This document shows, piece after piece, positions 37,307 to 46,980 of a stretch of 64,000 nt of DNA. Source of the DNA: Spirochaetaceae bacterium (lineage in GTDB: Bacteria; Spirochaetota; Spirochaetia; Treponematales; Treponemataceae). Where the stretch lies: NCBI GenBank assembly GCA_017622235.1, contig JAGARN010000002.1:62001-126000 (forward strand), written 5' to 3'. The translations under genes were made by a program, and so were the position numbers. The notes beneath the pieces were generated by a model. That model worked only from the letters and a program-made list of their open reading frames with translations, did no database searches and was not told the origin of the DNA. Each line of letters starts with the position of its first letter. Within the stretch, counting starts at the first letter, position 1.

Positions 37307-37312
37307 TACAAT
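37307..37312 (+). promoter_or_regulatory. -10 box of the SDR gene; predicted leaderless
   Basis: TACAAT at 37307-37312 is followed by ATTTTT and the ATG at 37319. No Shine-Dalgarno fits between them. The facing gene starts only 44 bases away. Confidence 0.55.
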
Positions 37313-37318
37313 ATTTTT

Positions 37319-38068
37319 ATGGAAGAATTAATAGGCAAAAAAGCAGTTATTTTAGGAGGTTCCGGGGGAATAGGAGCTTTTGTTTCTAAAACTCTTGCAA
37401 AAACCGGTGTTTCTCTATTTGTTCATGGAAGTAGTTTTTCCGAAAAATTTTTACACCTTGAAAAAGAACTTAAAGAAATTGCAAATGAGAATAATTCTTG
37501 TATACAAACAATTATTCAAAATATTTCTACAGAAAATATAATAAATTTTGATTCTACACCACTGATGGAAGCTATTAAAACCTGTCAAATTTTATGTTTA
37601 TGTTTTGGACCTTTTTTACAAAAACCTTTGCATACAACTTCTACTTCTGAATGGATTGAAACTTCATTAATGAATTATACTTTACCCGGATGTTGTGTTT
37701 CTGCAGCATTACCAAATATGCAAAAAAATAACTGGGGGCGTATAATTCTATTTGGTGGTACTCGTACTGAAAGAATAAATGGTTTTGTTTCAAATGCAGC
37801 TTATGCCGGAGCAAAAACGGGTCTTAGTAGTTTAACTAAATCCGTTGCTATTTCTTATGCAAGTTACGGTATAACATGTAATGCAATAATGCCAGGTTTT
37901 ACAGATACAGAATATTTAAGTGAAGAACAACGCAATTTGTTAGCAAATAAAATGCCCAATTCTTCCCTAATTTCTCCAAAAACAATAGCCTCTTTGGTAA
38001 AAACAATTATATGCACACCAGAATTAAATGGAGCTTTAATTCCTGTTGATTCTGGGTGGTCACCTTAA
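37319..38068 (+). CDS. Short-chain dehydrogenase/reductase (FabG-like)
   Basis: The 249-residue SDR has the NAD(P)-binding GGSGGIGAFVSKTLAKTG near residue 12, the catalytic YAGAK, the following SLTKSVAISYASYGITCNAIMPGFTDTEYL and the C-terminal GALIPVDSGWSP. The usual NNAG-like motif is not clear (CFGPFLQK in its place), so it may not be the main fatty-acid FabG. Substrate is unknown. The open frame extends 19 codons upstream but covers the promoter region. Confidence 0.87.
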   Translation: MEELIGKKAVILGGSGGIGAFVSKTLAKTGVSLFVHGSSFSEKFLHLEKELKEIANENNSCIQTIIQNISTENIINFDSTPLMEAIKTCQILCLCFGPFLQKPLHTTSTSEWIETSLMNYTLPGCCVSAALPNMQKNNWGRIILFGGTRTERINGFVSNAAYAGAKTGLSSLTKSVAISYASYGITCNAIMPGFTDTEYLSEEQRNLLANKMPNSSLISPKTIASLVKTIICTPELNGALIPVDSGWSP

Positions 38069-38076
38069 AAAAATTA

Positions 38077-38592
38077 CTATTTATTGAATTTTGAAAAAAT
38101 TTCTTCTAATTCACGAGGTAATTTTTTCTTTTCTTTGATAGGTGTTAATATTTTATTTTTTTGTAACATAGCATCTTGTTTGTCATATGCTTCTTGTATT
38201 TCTTGATGAGTAATTGTTCTTGCTGTATTTTTTTCTTCTGTCTTTTTCAATTTGTAGGTTATATTTTTAATTTTTATTTCAGGAATTTTTTTTTGTAAAC
38301 CATTCAATAAATACGTTTTGTGTGTTTCAAAAAGTTGCATCCACCCCGTATGGTCTACTTCTATTATCATTGTTTCATCTTTTATATCTATTATTTTGCT
38401 ATGATCTAACATATTCTTTCCATAATTTGGAGTAACAAAGCTTTTTACAGAAAGTAATATTTCTTCCCAAATTTTGTATACATTGTTTGTTTGTTCCATT
38501 TTGTTTGAATTAAAAACTTTATAAATATCATTTATAACATCATTTATAATATCAGTAGCACCATAAATATTACTGTTCATTCCATTTTCCAT
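38077..38592 (-). CDS. DUF721 (DciA-like) protein downstream of recF
   Basis: The 171-residue protein has a DUF721 core: VYKIWEEILLSVKSFVTPNYG, then IIDIKDETMIIEVDHTGWMQLFETHKTYLLNGLQKKIPEIKIKNI. DUF721 includes DciA, which in many bacteria helps load the replicative helicase. Its place after dnaA-dnaN-recF is the classical one. The tail is long and Lys-rich. It overlaps recF by 23 bases. The window has no dnaC-type loader, so DciA function is plausible, but only by family. Confidence 0.82.
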   Translation of the reverse strand: MENGMNSNIYGATDIINDVINDIYKVFNSNKMEQTNNVYKIWEEILLSVKSFVTPNYGKNMLDHSKIIDIKDETMIIEVDHTGWMQLFETHKTYLLNGLQKKIPEIKIKNITYKLKKTEEKNTARTITHQEIQEAYDKQDAMLQKNKILTPIKEKKKLPRELEEIFSKFNK

Positions 38593-39661
38593 TACTTATA
38601 AAATATATTTTTGTTCCAGAATGTTTATATCGTTCGTAAGGTTCACCTGGAAGAAAAGTACAAAAAAGTTGATTATATTGAGGTAATTCTGCTGTAACTT
38701 TTTCCCTTTTGTCTGGATCAAGTTCCAGAAGAACATCATCCATTAATAAAACCGGTTTTTTTCCAGTAATTTCTGTATAATACATTGCTTGTGCAGAACG
38801 CAATAGTATTGAAATTAATCTTTTTTGTCCAGTTGAAGCTGTTGGAATGAAAGGTTTATTTTCTTTCATAAAGCGAATTCTATCTCTATGAGGACCACTC
38901 ATTGTTGTTTCCATAGCACAATCAACTTGTCTTTTATTTTTTAAATATTCAATAACTTGATTTATTTCTGGTGTTTTTTCTAAAATTTCTTTCCATGAAG
39001 GTTCGTAACTTATATAAACACCATCAATTCCAGAAATTTTTTCATATAATTTTGAAAAAATAGTATTAAATTTAAAAATCATCTTTTTTCTTTTATCTTG
39101 AATATAAAGACCTTTTTCAGCTAACTGAAAATCAAAGGTTTCTAAAAGAGAATATTCATGATTTTTAAGAACTACGTTTCTATTTTTTAAAATTTTTTTA
39201 TATGCTCTACTTTCATTTATATATAGTTCATCGTACATAGAAAGAGATTGATCTATAAAAAATCTTTTTCTTTCTGGTTCTCCAGCAGCAAAATCTAAAT
39301 CATCATGACAAAACAAAACACAAGGAATTGAATTTATAAGTTCTTTTCTATCTGTTATTCGTTTTGAATTTTTTAAAATCTTTTTTTTACCACTTTCAAA
39401 CAAAGAATTTATACTTGTAACACTATTTTTTTCATCTTTAAACATTACTCTAACGCTAAATGCGTTTTGTCCGGAACGTATTATTTCTTGCTCACAATGT
39501 GTTCTAAAAGAAGAACCGTAAGCAGAATAATATAAAGCTTCTAGTAAATTTGTTTTACCTTGACCATTTTCGCCAACAAAATAGACCTCCCTTGAAAGAA
39601 GGTCTATTGTTTCATTCTGTAGATTCCTAAAATTTGTAACTGAAAGAGAAAGAAATGGCAC
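38570..39661 (-). CDS. recF: DNA replication and repair protein RecF
   Basis: RecF works with RecO and RecR to load RecA at gaps near stalled forks. The 363-residue SMC-like ATPase starts FLSLSVTNFRNLQNE and has Walker A GENGQGKTNLLEALYYSAYG, the signature STGQKRLISILLRSAQ and Walker B VLLMDDVLLELDP. It follows dnaN by seven bases and overlaps the DUF721 gene by 23, in the standard dnaA-dnaN-recF order. Composition is very AT-rich: the line at 39001-39060 has 13 G+C in 60. Confidence 0.96.
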   Translation of the reverse strand: MPFLSLSVTNFRNLQNETIDLLSREVYFVGENGQGKTNLLEALYYSAYGSSFRTHCEQEIIRSGQNAFSVRVMFKDEKNSVTSINSLFESGKKKILKNSKRITDRKELINSIPCVLFCHDDLDFAAGEPERKRFFIDQSLSMYDELYINESRAYKKILKNRNVVLKNHEYSLLETFDFQLAEKGLYIQDKRKKMIFKFNTIFSKLYEKISGIDGVYISYEPSWKEILEKTPEINQVIEYLKNKRQVDCAMETTMSGPHRDRIRFMKENKPFIPTASTGQKRLISILLRSAQAMYYTEITGKKPVLLMDDVLLELDPDKREKVTAELPQYNQLFCTFLPGEPYERYKHSGTKIYFISNGKWNEQ

Positions 39662-39668
39662 TTTTCAT

Positions 39669-40772
39669 TTATTCCATTTGCATAGGCATTATAATGTGAA
39701 AATAATCATCCTCTGGTACAGATTTTAATGTAACAGCTTTCATTGGTTCTGTAAATTCAAATTTAATTCTTTCAGAATCCATTACTTTCATAGGTTCATC
39801 AACATACATATAATTCATAGCCATAGTTATTGATTCACCATCATAACGGCAAGGTATTTCTTCTTTTGCTGTTCCTATTTCAGATTCTTGAGAAGTAATT
39901 GTAAGTGTACCAGGATTTAAATCAAAATAAACACGTCTTGCTTTTTGGTCAACTAATAAAGCCACACGTTTTAATGCTTCTATCAAATCTTTTTTGTTAA
40001 GTTCAAAACTATATGCTTGAGTTTCAGGAATAACACGAGTGTAATTTGGAAATTGACCTTCTAAAAGAACAGAAGAAAAACTATAATTTCCAAATTTTAT
40101 ATATATCATTTTTTCAACTATAGCAAGAGAAATAGAACCTTCTGATGGTGCTCTTTTAAGAACAGTATTAAGAATTTTCGGTGGAACAATAACAGAAGGA
40201 AAATCATTTACTCCTTGGCAAATTTGTTTTGATATAAAAGCTAATCTTCTTCCATCTGTGGAAACCATATTAAAATTGTCGCCTTTTTTTTCAAAATATA
40301 CACCATTCATAAAATAACGTGTTTCGTCATCAGAAATAGCAAAAATAGTCTGGTTTATCATTTCCTTGAATTGATCTGCAGGAACATCAAAATATGGAAT
40401 ATTTTGTGAAGAAGAAAATTCTGGGAATTTATCACTTGCCATGCTTTTCAAATCAAATTTAACTTTTTTTGAAATTGGTTTTATTGTTACTTTTATATCA
40501 TTTTGTATAAATTCAATTTCTCCAGAAGGAAGAGAAGAAAGAATACTCATAAATTTATCACAAAAAATTGTTGTTGTTCCTTCTTCTTCTGTTATAATTG
40601 GTATACGAGTTTCAAAATTTACCTTAATGTCTGTAGCTTTTATTGTAAGTGTATTATTTTGTGCAATAAGCAAAATATTTGAAAGAATTGACATAGCATT
40701 TTTTGTTGAAATGATTTCTTGTGCTATTGAAACTTCTTTTATCATAGAGTCTCTGTCAAATGTAAATCTCAT
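39669..40772 (-). CDS. dnaN: DNA polymerase III sliding clamp (beta subunit)
   Basis: The 367-residue clamp has three repeated domains, typical length, and family signatures: SMLSNILLIAQNNTLTIKATD, GVYFEKKGDNFNMVSTDGRRLAFI and the C-terminal YFHIIMPMQ. It encircles DNA and tethers replicative and translesion polymerases, presumably including the Y-family enzyme of this window. AGGAG stands seven bases before the ATG. The 221 bases between it and dnaA hold DnaA-box-like sites. Confidence 0.97.
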   Translation of the reverse strand: MRFTFDRDSMIKEVSIAQEIISTKNAMSILSNILLIAQNNTLTIKATDIKVNFETRIPIITEEEGTTTIFCDKFMSILSSLPSGEIEFIQNDIKVTIKPISKKVKFDLKSMASDKFPEFSSSQNIPYFDVPADQFKEMINQTIFAISDDETRYFMNGVYFEKKGDNFNMVSTDGRRLAFISKQICQGVNDFPSVIVPPKILNTVLKRAPSEGSISLAIVEKMIYIKFGNYSFSSVLLEGQFPNYTRVIPETQAYSFELNKKDLIEALKRVALLVDQKARRVYFDLNPGTLTITSQESEIGTAKEEIPCRYDGESITMAMNYMYVDEPMKVMDSERIKFEFTEPMKAVTLKSVPEDDYFHIIMPMQME

Positions 40773-40993
40773 AAATATCTCCTCATCATATATAATATAT
40801 TAAAATTTAAATTTAATAATAGTAATAATAAAGATTGTGGAAAACAGTAAAAGTATATTATCTTTTTATAAAATATACTTTTATCTTTTGAATAACTTTT
40901 ATTTTTTTTGTGATATTTTTCCACTTTTTCCACAAAAATAAAAGTTTTCCACAACAGTACACAATATTCTATCATATTATGCACAAGTTGTCA
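40773..40993. other. oriC: Candidate replication origin between dnaA and dnaN
   Basis: This very AT-rich gap has four 9-mers close to the DnaA box TTATCCACA: TGTGGAAAA at 40836-40844, TTTTCCACT at 40917-40925, TTTTCCACA at 40926-40934 and again at 40945-40953. A perfect 12-bp inverted repeat lies at 40848-40859 and 40872-40883, within a stretch of nearly pure A and T that could serve as the unwinding element. Boxes differ from consensus at two or more positions, so direct binding is unproven. Confidence 0.6.
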
Positions 40994-42394
40994 TTATTTT
41001 TTACATTCCTTTATTTTTTTCTTAAGAATTCTAATTGTTTCCACCATTGAAGAATCAGTATTAAGCAAATCTTCAATTTTTTGACAAGCGTGCATAACTG
41101 TTGTATGATCTTTTCCGCCAAATTCGTTACCAATTTCTGTTGTTGAATATTCTGTCATTTCTCTTGAAAGATAAAAAGAAATATGCCGAGGTAATGCAAT
41201 ATTTTTTGAACGTTTTTTTCCTTTTATTTCTGAAGCTGAAACACCAAAATAATCAGCTACAACTTTTTGAATAGTTTCTATTGAAACAAGTGATGTATTT
41301 TGAGAAAAAGTATTTAAAAGCATTGTTTTTGCTACATCAATAGTCATAGGTTTACTAGTTAATTCTTCGTAAGAAACTATTGTTTTAAGACATGCTTCTA
41401 GGTCTCTAACATTTGTTTGTATATTTTGGGCAATTAAATCAATTATATCAGAAGATAAAGATTTACCCATAAGATTAAGTTTGTGATTTATAATTGCATG
41501 GCGTATTTCATACTTTGGCATATGAATATCTGCATTTATTCCACGTTGAAATCTAGACTTTAATCGTTCTGTCATGTTTTTAAGTTCAGATACGGGTCTA
41601 TCACAAGTAAAAACAAGTTGTTTGTCATTTTCGTATAAGGCGTTAAAAGTGTGAAAAAGTTCTTCTTGAGTTCCTTCCTTATCTTGAAAAAAATGAATGT
41701 CATCAATTAGAAGTACGTCAGCTTTTCTATATTTGGCTTTAAATTGATTTTGTGTTTTATTTTGTATGGAAAGAACAAATTCATTGGTAAAATTTTCCGC
41801 AGAAATATATATTATATTCATACCAAAATCTGTGTATATTTTATTTCCAATGGCTTGCATTAAGTGTGTTTTGCCAAGTCCAACACCACCATAGATTAAA
41901 AGAGGATTATAACTTTTTCCTGGATTTTTAGAAGCAGCAAGTGCAGCATTATAAACGTATTGGTTTTCATCTCCTGATACAAAATTTTCAAAAGTATAAA
42001 CAGGATTCAAATCAGGATTTTGCTTTTTTTCTCTTGTGTTGGTTATGTTCTTTTTGGTTGAAACAGTTGGGTAAATATTTGATTCATTATTCTCAAAAGA
42101 ATCGTTTTTTATAGATTCTGTTCTTTTTTTTGGAACGATTGTAATTTCAAGTTCCAAATCTTGTCCAGAAATTTCTTGAATTTTATCTTGAATGATTAAA
42201 TTATAATTTCTTGTTTGCATTTGGTCTTTTATATACGAAGATGGAACAGATGCGACTATTTTGTTTCCTTGTGACTTAACATATGTTATATTAAACCATA
42301 AACGAAATTCAGATTCTTTTTTATTTGATATAAATTCATGTTCAATCTGTTTTAAAGCTTCTTCCCAAAAAGGTTTATAATCTACCGATACCAT
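40994..42394 (-). CDS. dnaA: Chromosomal replication initiator DnaA
   Basis: DnaA melts oriC and recruits the helicase. The 466-residue protein has the N-terminal domain (FWEEALKQIEHEF), Walker A GGVGLGKTHLMQAIGN, Walker B LLIDDIHFFQDKEGTQEELFHTFN, and the C-terminal HTH signature FGGKDHTTVMHACQKI. A TTG start twelve codons earlier is possible, but the ATG at 42394 is preferred because the promoter TTGAAG-N18-TATAAT ends six bases before it and the upstream codons are the promoter itself. It is divergent from gyrB. Confidence 0.97.
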   Translation of the reverse strand: MVSVDYKPFWEEALKQIEHEFISNKKESEFRLWFNITYVKSQGNKIVASVPSSYIKDQMQTRNYNLIIQDKIQEISGQDLELEITIVPKKRTESIKNDSFENNESNIYPTVSTKKNITNTREKKQNPDLNPVYTFENFVSGDENQYVYNAALAASKNPGKSYNPLLIYGGVGLGKTHLMQAIGNKIYTDFGMNIIYISAENFTNEFVLSIQNKTQNQFKAKYRKADVLLIDDIHFFQDKEGTQEELFHTFNALYENDKQLVFTCDRPVSELKNMTERLKSRFQRGINADIHMPKYEIRHAIINHKLNLMGKSLSSDIIDLIAQNIQTNVRDLEACLKTIVSYEELTSKPMTIDVAKTMLLNTFSQNTSLVSIETIQKVVADYFGVSASEIKGKKRSKNIALPRHISFYLSREMTEYSTTEIGNEFGGKDHTTVMHACQKIEDLLNTDSSMVETIRILKKKIKECKK

Positions 42395-42400
42395 TTGCCT

Positions 42401-42430
42401 ATTATAAACTGCCTTTACTTTTTTCTTCAA
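42401..42430 (-). promoter_or_regulatory. Promoter of dnaA; predicted leaderless
   Basis: Leftward TTGAAG (42425-42430), 18-base spacer, TATAAT (42401-42406), then AGGCAA and ATG 42394. The expected transcription start is at or within a base of the ATG. Confidence 0.65.
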
Positions 42431-42518
42431 TACAGTTATACTGAATTTCGCGGAAACAATTTGTTTATAAAGACAAAATTCAATAAATATTTTCTACTTT
42501 TTGAGTTAAGGAAAAAAA

Positions 42519-44459
42519 ATGAACGCATCCTATTCTGCTTCAAATATAACAGTATTAAAAGGTTTGGAAGCTGTACGCAAAAGACCTGGAATGTACATTG
42601 GTTCTACAGGGCCAGACGGTTTGCATCATCTTGTTTATGAGGTTGTTGACAACTGTATTGATGAGGCAATGGCAGGTTTTTGCGACACAATAGAAGTAGT
42701 TCTTGAAAAAGACGACATTGTAAAAGTTGTGGATAACGGGCGTGGTATTCCTGTTGACATTCACCCGGGGGAAGGAATAAGTGCTTTGGAACTCGTTCTC
42801 ACAAGACTTCACGCCGGTGGTAAATTTGACAAAGGTTCTTACAAAGTTTCCGGCGGTTTGCACGGTGTTGGTGTTTCTTGTGTAAATGCTCTTTCCACAT
42901 GGCTAGAAGCCTATGTAGAAAAAGACGGAAAAAAACACTACATGAAATTCAATGTCGGAAAGGCGGAATCTCCTGTAAAAGAAATAGGGACATCAGAACG
43001 CCGTGGAACTACAATCCGATGGAAAGCAGACCCAGTTATTTTTACAGAAACAACAACGTATAATTTTGATGTGCTTTGTACACGCCTACGAGAACTTGCT
43101 TTTTTGAACAGCGGAATAAAAATTGTTTTTCGTGACGAACGTCTTACAAATCCAAAGGAAGTTGTTTTTCAGTTTGAAGGCGGTATTAGACAATTTGTTA
43201 CTTATTTGAACGAAAACAAAAAAACAATTCCAGAAGAGCCCATCTTTATCACTGGTGAAAAGGACGAAATACAAACGGAACTTTCTTTGCAGTACAACGA
43301 CGGCTACAATGAAAACATTCTTTCCTTTGTAAACGACATAAACACCAAAGAAGGCGGAACACATCTTGAAGGCTTAAAAGCTGGAATCACGCTTGTTATG
43401 AATGATTTTCTTAAGAACAATGCTAAACTTCTTAAGAAAATGGAAAAAGAAGAAAAACTTGCAGGTGAAGATGTTAGAGCGGGTTTGACGGCAGTTCTTT
43501 CTGTAAAAATTCCAGAACCGCAGTTTGAAGGACAGACAAAGACAAAACTTGGAAATACAGAAGTTCGTGGTATTGTAACTTCTCTGGTGAATGAGCAACT
43601 TACATTGTATTTTGAGCAAAATCCTAGAGTAATAGAACAGATTCTGGAAAAGGCTGTTTCTGAAGCTGCTGCACGAATTGCTGCACGCAAAGCAAAAGAA
43701 GCAACCAGAAGAAAAACCGGAATGGATAGTTTTGGTCTTCCTGGAAAACTTGCGGACTGTTCTTCAAAAAAACCGGAAGAATGTGAGATTTACATTGTAG
43801 AGGGTGATTCTGCGGGAGGTTCCGCCAAGCAAGGACGTGACCCAAAAATACAGGCAATTCTTCCTTTGTGGGGAAAAATGCTTAATGTGGAAAAAGTTCG
43901 TGCGGACAAAGTAATAAACAACGACAAATTGCAGCCTGTAATTGCTTCTTTGGGAACAGGAATTGGAAAAGATTTTAACATAGAAAAATTACGCTACCAT
44001 AAAATCATCATAATGGCAGATGCGGATGTTGACGGTGCACATATTGCCACTTTGCTTTTGACTTTCTTCTTTCGCTACATGCCGCAATTAATAGAAGCAG
44101 GTCATGTTTATATTGCTATGCCACCTTTGTACCGTGTTGAATATAAAAAAGACAAACATTTTGTTTTTTCTGACGAAGAAAGAGACAAAGTTTTGATGGA
44201 GATAAAAACAAAAAATAACATCGACATTGATGACAATACAAAAAAGATAGAAGTTCAGCGTTATAAAGGTCTTGGTGAGATGGAGTGGGAGGAACTAAAA
44301 GAAACAACCATGGCTCCTGCCAACAGAAAAATGAAGCGTGTCCAACTTACAGATGCAGTGGAAGCCGACCATATCTTTAGTACGCTTATGGGAGAAGAAG
44401 TTGAACCTCGTCGCAAGTTCATAGAAGAAAATGCGGCGTATGCAACACTTGACGTTTAA
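42519..44459 (+). CDS. gyrB: DNA gyrase subunit B
   Basis: GyrB supplies the ATPase that drives negative supercoiling. The 646-residue protein has the GHKL motifs (RKRPGMYIGSTG, EVVDNCIDEAMAG, VVDNGRGIPV, GLHGVGVSCVNALS), the transducer domain, and the TOPRIM motifs EIYIVEGDSAGGSAKQGRD and IIMADADVDGAHI, with the C-terminal QRYKGLGEM. AAGGAAAAAA precedes the ATG. It is divergent from dnaA by 124 bases and 30 bases ahead of gyrA. GC content is clearly higher than that of the genes left of it. Confidence 0.98.
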   Translation: MNASYSASNITVLKGLEAVRKRPGMYIGSTGPDGLHHLVYEVVDNCIDEAMAGFCDTIEVVLEKDDIVKVVDNGRGIPVDIHPGEGISALELVLTRLHAGGKFDKGSYKVSGGLHGVGVSCVNALSTWLEAYVEKDGKKHYMKFNVGKAESPVKEIGTSERRGTTIRWKADPVIFTETTTYNFDVLCTRLRELAFLNSGIKIVFRDERLTNPKEVVFQFEGGIRQFVTYLNENKKTIPEEPIFITGEKDEIQTELSLQYNDGYNENILSFVNDINTKEGGTHLEGLKAGITLVMNDFLKNNAKLLKKMEKEEKLAGEDVRAGLTAVLSVKIPEPQFEGQTKTKLGNTEVRGIVTSLVNEQLTLYFEQNPRVIEQILEKAVSEAAARIAARKAKEATRRKTGMDSFGLPGKLADCSSKKPEECEIYIVEGDSAGGSAKQGRDPKIQAILPLWGKMLNVEKVRADKVINNDKLQPVIASLGTGIGKDFNIEKLRYHKIIIMADADVDGAHIATLLLTFFFRYMPQLIEAGHVYIAMPPLYRVEYKKDKHFVFSDEERDKVLMEIKTKNNIDIDDNTKKIEVQRYKGLGEMEWEELKETTMAPANRKMKRVQLTDAVEADHIFSTLMGEEVEPRRKFIEENAAYATLDV

Positions 44460-44489
44460 GTTATTACAACAAGCATTATAGAGGAAAAG

Positions 44490-46937
44490 ATGGAAGAAAT
44501 ACAGACACCGGAAGGCGGAACTTTAATTCCTGTTTCTATTGAATCAGAAATGAAAAAAGCCTATATAGACTATTCTATGTCGGTTATTGTAGCACGTGCA
44601 TTGCCTGATGTTCGTGACGGACTAAAACCTGTTCATAGACGTATTCTATATGCTATGAACGAGGAAGGTTTACACGCTTCTGGAAAAACACGTAAATGCG
44701 CCACGGTTGTTGGTGATGTGCTTGGACGTTACCATCCACATGGAGATTCTTCTGTTTATGATGCTATAGTGCGTTTGGGACAGCATTTTTCTTTGCGATA
44801 TATGCCAATTACAAAGCAAGGTAACTTTGGAGGCATAGACGGAAGTACAGCTGCTGCCTACCGCTACACAGAAGCGAAAATGTCTGCCATTGCAGAAGAA
44901 ATGGTGGCGGACATAAAAAAAGAAACAGTTGATTTTATACCAAACTTTGATGACACAAGGCAAGAACCTGTTGTTCTTCCTGCAAAATTTCCATTCCTTT
45001 TGACGAATGGTTCAAATGGAATTGCAGTTGGTATGGCAACAAATATGCCACCGCACAATTTACGTGAGGTTTGTTCTGCAATTTGTGCGTACATAGACAA
45101 TCCAGAAGTTACAATAGATGAGCTATGTTCCCATGTAAAAGGTCCTGATTTCCCCACAGGTGGAATTATCTTTGGCAAGCGTGGAATAAAACAAGCCTAC
45201 AAAACAGGTCGCGGCAAACTTCTTGTCCGAGGACGTTTTACAATAGAAGTGGACAAACGGGGAAGAGAAACAATCGTGTTCACGGAAATACCTTATCAGG
45301 TCAGAACCGACGACTTGTGCAAAAGAATTGGAGAACTTGCTCGTGACAAAATAATCGAAGGCATAGAATCAGTGAATGACGGTTCTGCTGGTGATGATGT
45401 TCGTATAGTAATAGAACTTAAGCGTGGAGCAATAGCAAAGATTGTTTTGAATCAGCTTTTTTCTAAAACGGCGTTGCAATCGTCTTTTGGTGTAATCAAT
45501 CTGGCGTTGGTAAACGGAAGACCAGAAGTACTTACACTTAAAGACTTGATAAAGCACTTTGTATCTCACAGGCAAGAAGTTGTTACAAGAAGAACCCAGT
45601 ACGAACTACGCAAGGCAGAAGAACGGGCTCATATTTTGCGAGCCTTGATTGTTGCCATTGACAACATAGATGAAGTAATCAAAATTATTCGTGTTTCTCG
45701 TGACACCCAGACTGCAAAAAATGGTTTGATGGAAAGGTTTGGCTTTGATGATGTACAAGCACAGGCCATAGTTGACATGCAGTTAAAGCGACTTACTAGT
45801 TTGGAAATTGAAGATTTACGCAAGGAACTTGCCGAACTAGAAGCATTAATAATTCATCTTAAGGATTTACTTGCACACCCAGAAAAAATTCTTGCTTTGA
45901 TAAAAGATGAAACCGGGGAAATAGCAGACAAATACGGTGATGACCGTCGCACAGATATTGTGGCGGACGAAGTAGAGCAGATTAACATAGAAGATTTGAT
46001 AAAAGAAGAAGAAATGGTTATTCTTATATCAAACCTTGGTTATATCAAGAGAATTCCTGTAACAGCATACAAAACGCAAGGAAAAGGCGGCAAAGGAAGT
46101 GCAAGTGCCAAACTTGTAGAAGACGACTTTATAAACCAAGTTTTCATAGCTTCTACCCACGATTATGTTATGTTCATAACAAATGAAGGTAAAGGATATT
46201 GGCTTAAAGTTCACGAGATTCCAGAAGCTGGGCGTAATTCCAGAGGCTCTCACATAAAAGGACTTTTGACGGTTTCTCCAAATGAAGAAATCACAACAGT
46301 TGTTTCCTTGAAAGAATTTAGTGATGACCAATATTTGTTTATGACTACAGCAGCAGGCGTGGTGAAAAAAGTTCAAACAAGTCAGTTTAGTAATGCAAAA
46401 ACTCGTGGTATTATTGCAATTCGCTTGGATGACGGAGATAAACTTGTTTCTGCTTTGCTTACTAGTGGAAAAGATGAGCTTGTTTTTATCTCTCGCCGAG
46501 GTCAAGCCTTGCGTGTAACAGAATCTTCTGTGCGGCCTATGGGACGTGCAGGTCGTGGTGTTATGGGCATGAAACTTTCTCAAGGTGACGAAGTTGCAGC
46601 TGCCTTGCGTGTTGTTTCTGAAGAGTTAATGATGATTTTAACAGAAAAGGGTTCTGGAAAAAGAGTTGCTTTTGAAGAATTTTCTCCCCACGGACGAGGA
46701 ACTGGTGGACAGCGTGTTTACAATGTAACAGAAAAAACAGGCGAAATAATCGGTGCAATTAATGTTGCCGAGGGGGATGAAGCTGTTTGCATAACAAGCC
46801 AAGGGAAGTCTTTGCGTGTGGCTTCTGTTGATGTGGCAAAACAGGGTAGAGCTGCTTCTGGTGTGCGTGTATTCAACATAGACCCACCGGACATGGTTAT
46901 TGGGTTGGACAGAGTTGCCAACGAAGAAAAAGAATAA
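44490..46937 (+). CDS. gyrA: DNA gyrase subunit A
   Basis: GyrA cuts and rejoins DNA. The 815-residue chain has the breakage domain with catalytic Tyr126 in AAYRYTEAK, the quinolone region YHPHGDSSVYDAIVR with the sensitive-type Ser87 and Asp91, and the C-terminal wrapping domain with a GyrA-box QGKGGKG near residue 535, which marks gyrase instead of topoisomerase IV. AGAGGAAAAG precedes the ATG. Two terminator-like hairpins follow the gene, then the parS sites. Confidence 0.98.
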   Translation: MEEIQTPEGGTLIPVSIESEMKKAYIDYSMSVIVARALPDVRDGLKPVHRRILYAMNEEGLHASGKTRKCATVVGDVLGRYHPHGDSSVYDAIVRLGQHFSLRYMPITKQGNFGGIDGSTAAAYRYTEAKMSAIAEEMVADIKKETVDFIPNFDDTRQEPVVLPAKFPFLLTNGSNGIAVGMATNMPPHNLREVCSAICAYIDNPEVTIDELCSHVKGPDFPTGGIIFGKRGIKQAYKTGRGKLLVRGRFTIEVDKRGRETIVFTEIPYQVRTDDLCKRIGELARDKIIEGIESVNDGSAGDDVRIVIELKRGAIAKIVLNQLFSKTALQSSFGVINLALVNGRPEVLTLKDLIKHFVSHRQEVVTRRTQYELRKAEERAHILRALIVAIDNIDEVIKIIRVSRDTQTAKNGLMERFGFDDVQAQAIVDMQLKRLTSLEIEDLRKELAELEALIIHLKDLLAHPEKILALIKDETGEIADKYGDDRRTDIVADEVEQINIEDLIKEEEMVILISNLGYIKRIPVTAYKTQGKGGKGSASAKLVEDDFINQVFIASTHDYVMFITNEGKGYWLKVHEIPEAGRNSRGSHIKGLLTVSPNEEITTVVSLKEFSDDQYLFMTTAAGVVKKVQTSQFSNAKTRGIIAIRLDDGDKLVSALLTSGKDELVFISRRGQALRVTESSVRPMGRAGRGVMGMKLSQGDEVAAALRVVSEELMMILTEKGSGKRVAFEEFSPHGRGTGGQRVYNVTEKTGEIIGAINVAEGDEAVCITSQGKSLRVASVDVAKQGRAASGVRVFNIDPPDMVIGLDRVANEEKE

Positions 46938-46980
46938 TTTTGTAACAAGCAAAACCCTGTTTTTGTTTGTATAAATAAAG

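Noticed and set aside
42395-42430. TTG start for dnaA twelve codons upstream
   Set aside because: Those bases contain a good -35/-10 promoter, and the residues (KKKVKAVYNRQ) are not family-like. The ATG at 42394 is preferred.
42442-42482. Inverted repeat TGAATTT/AAATTCA before gyrB as an operator
   Set aside because: The arms are only 7 bp, 27 bases apart, in very AT-rich sequence; this is expected by chance and no matching regulator is known.
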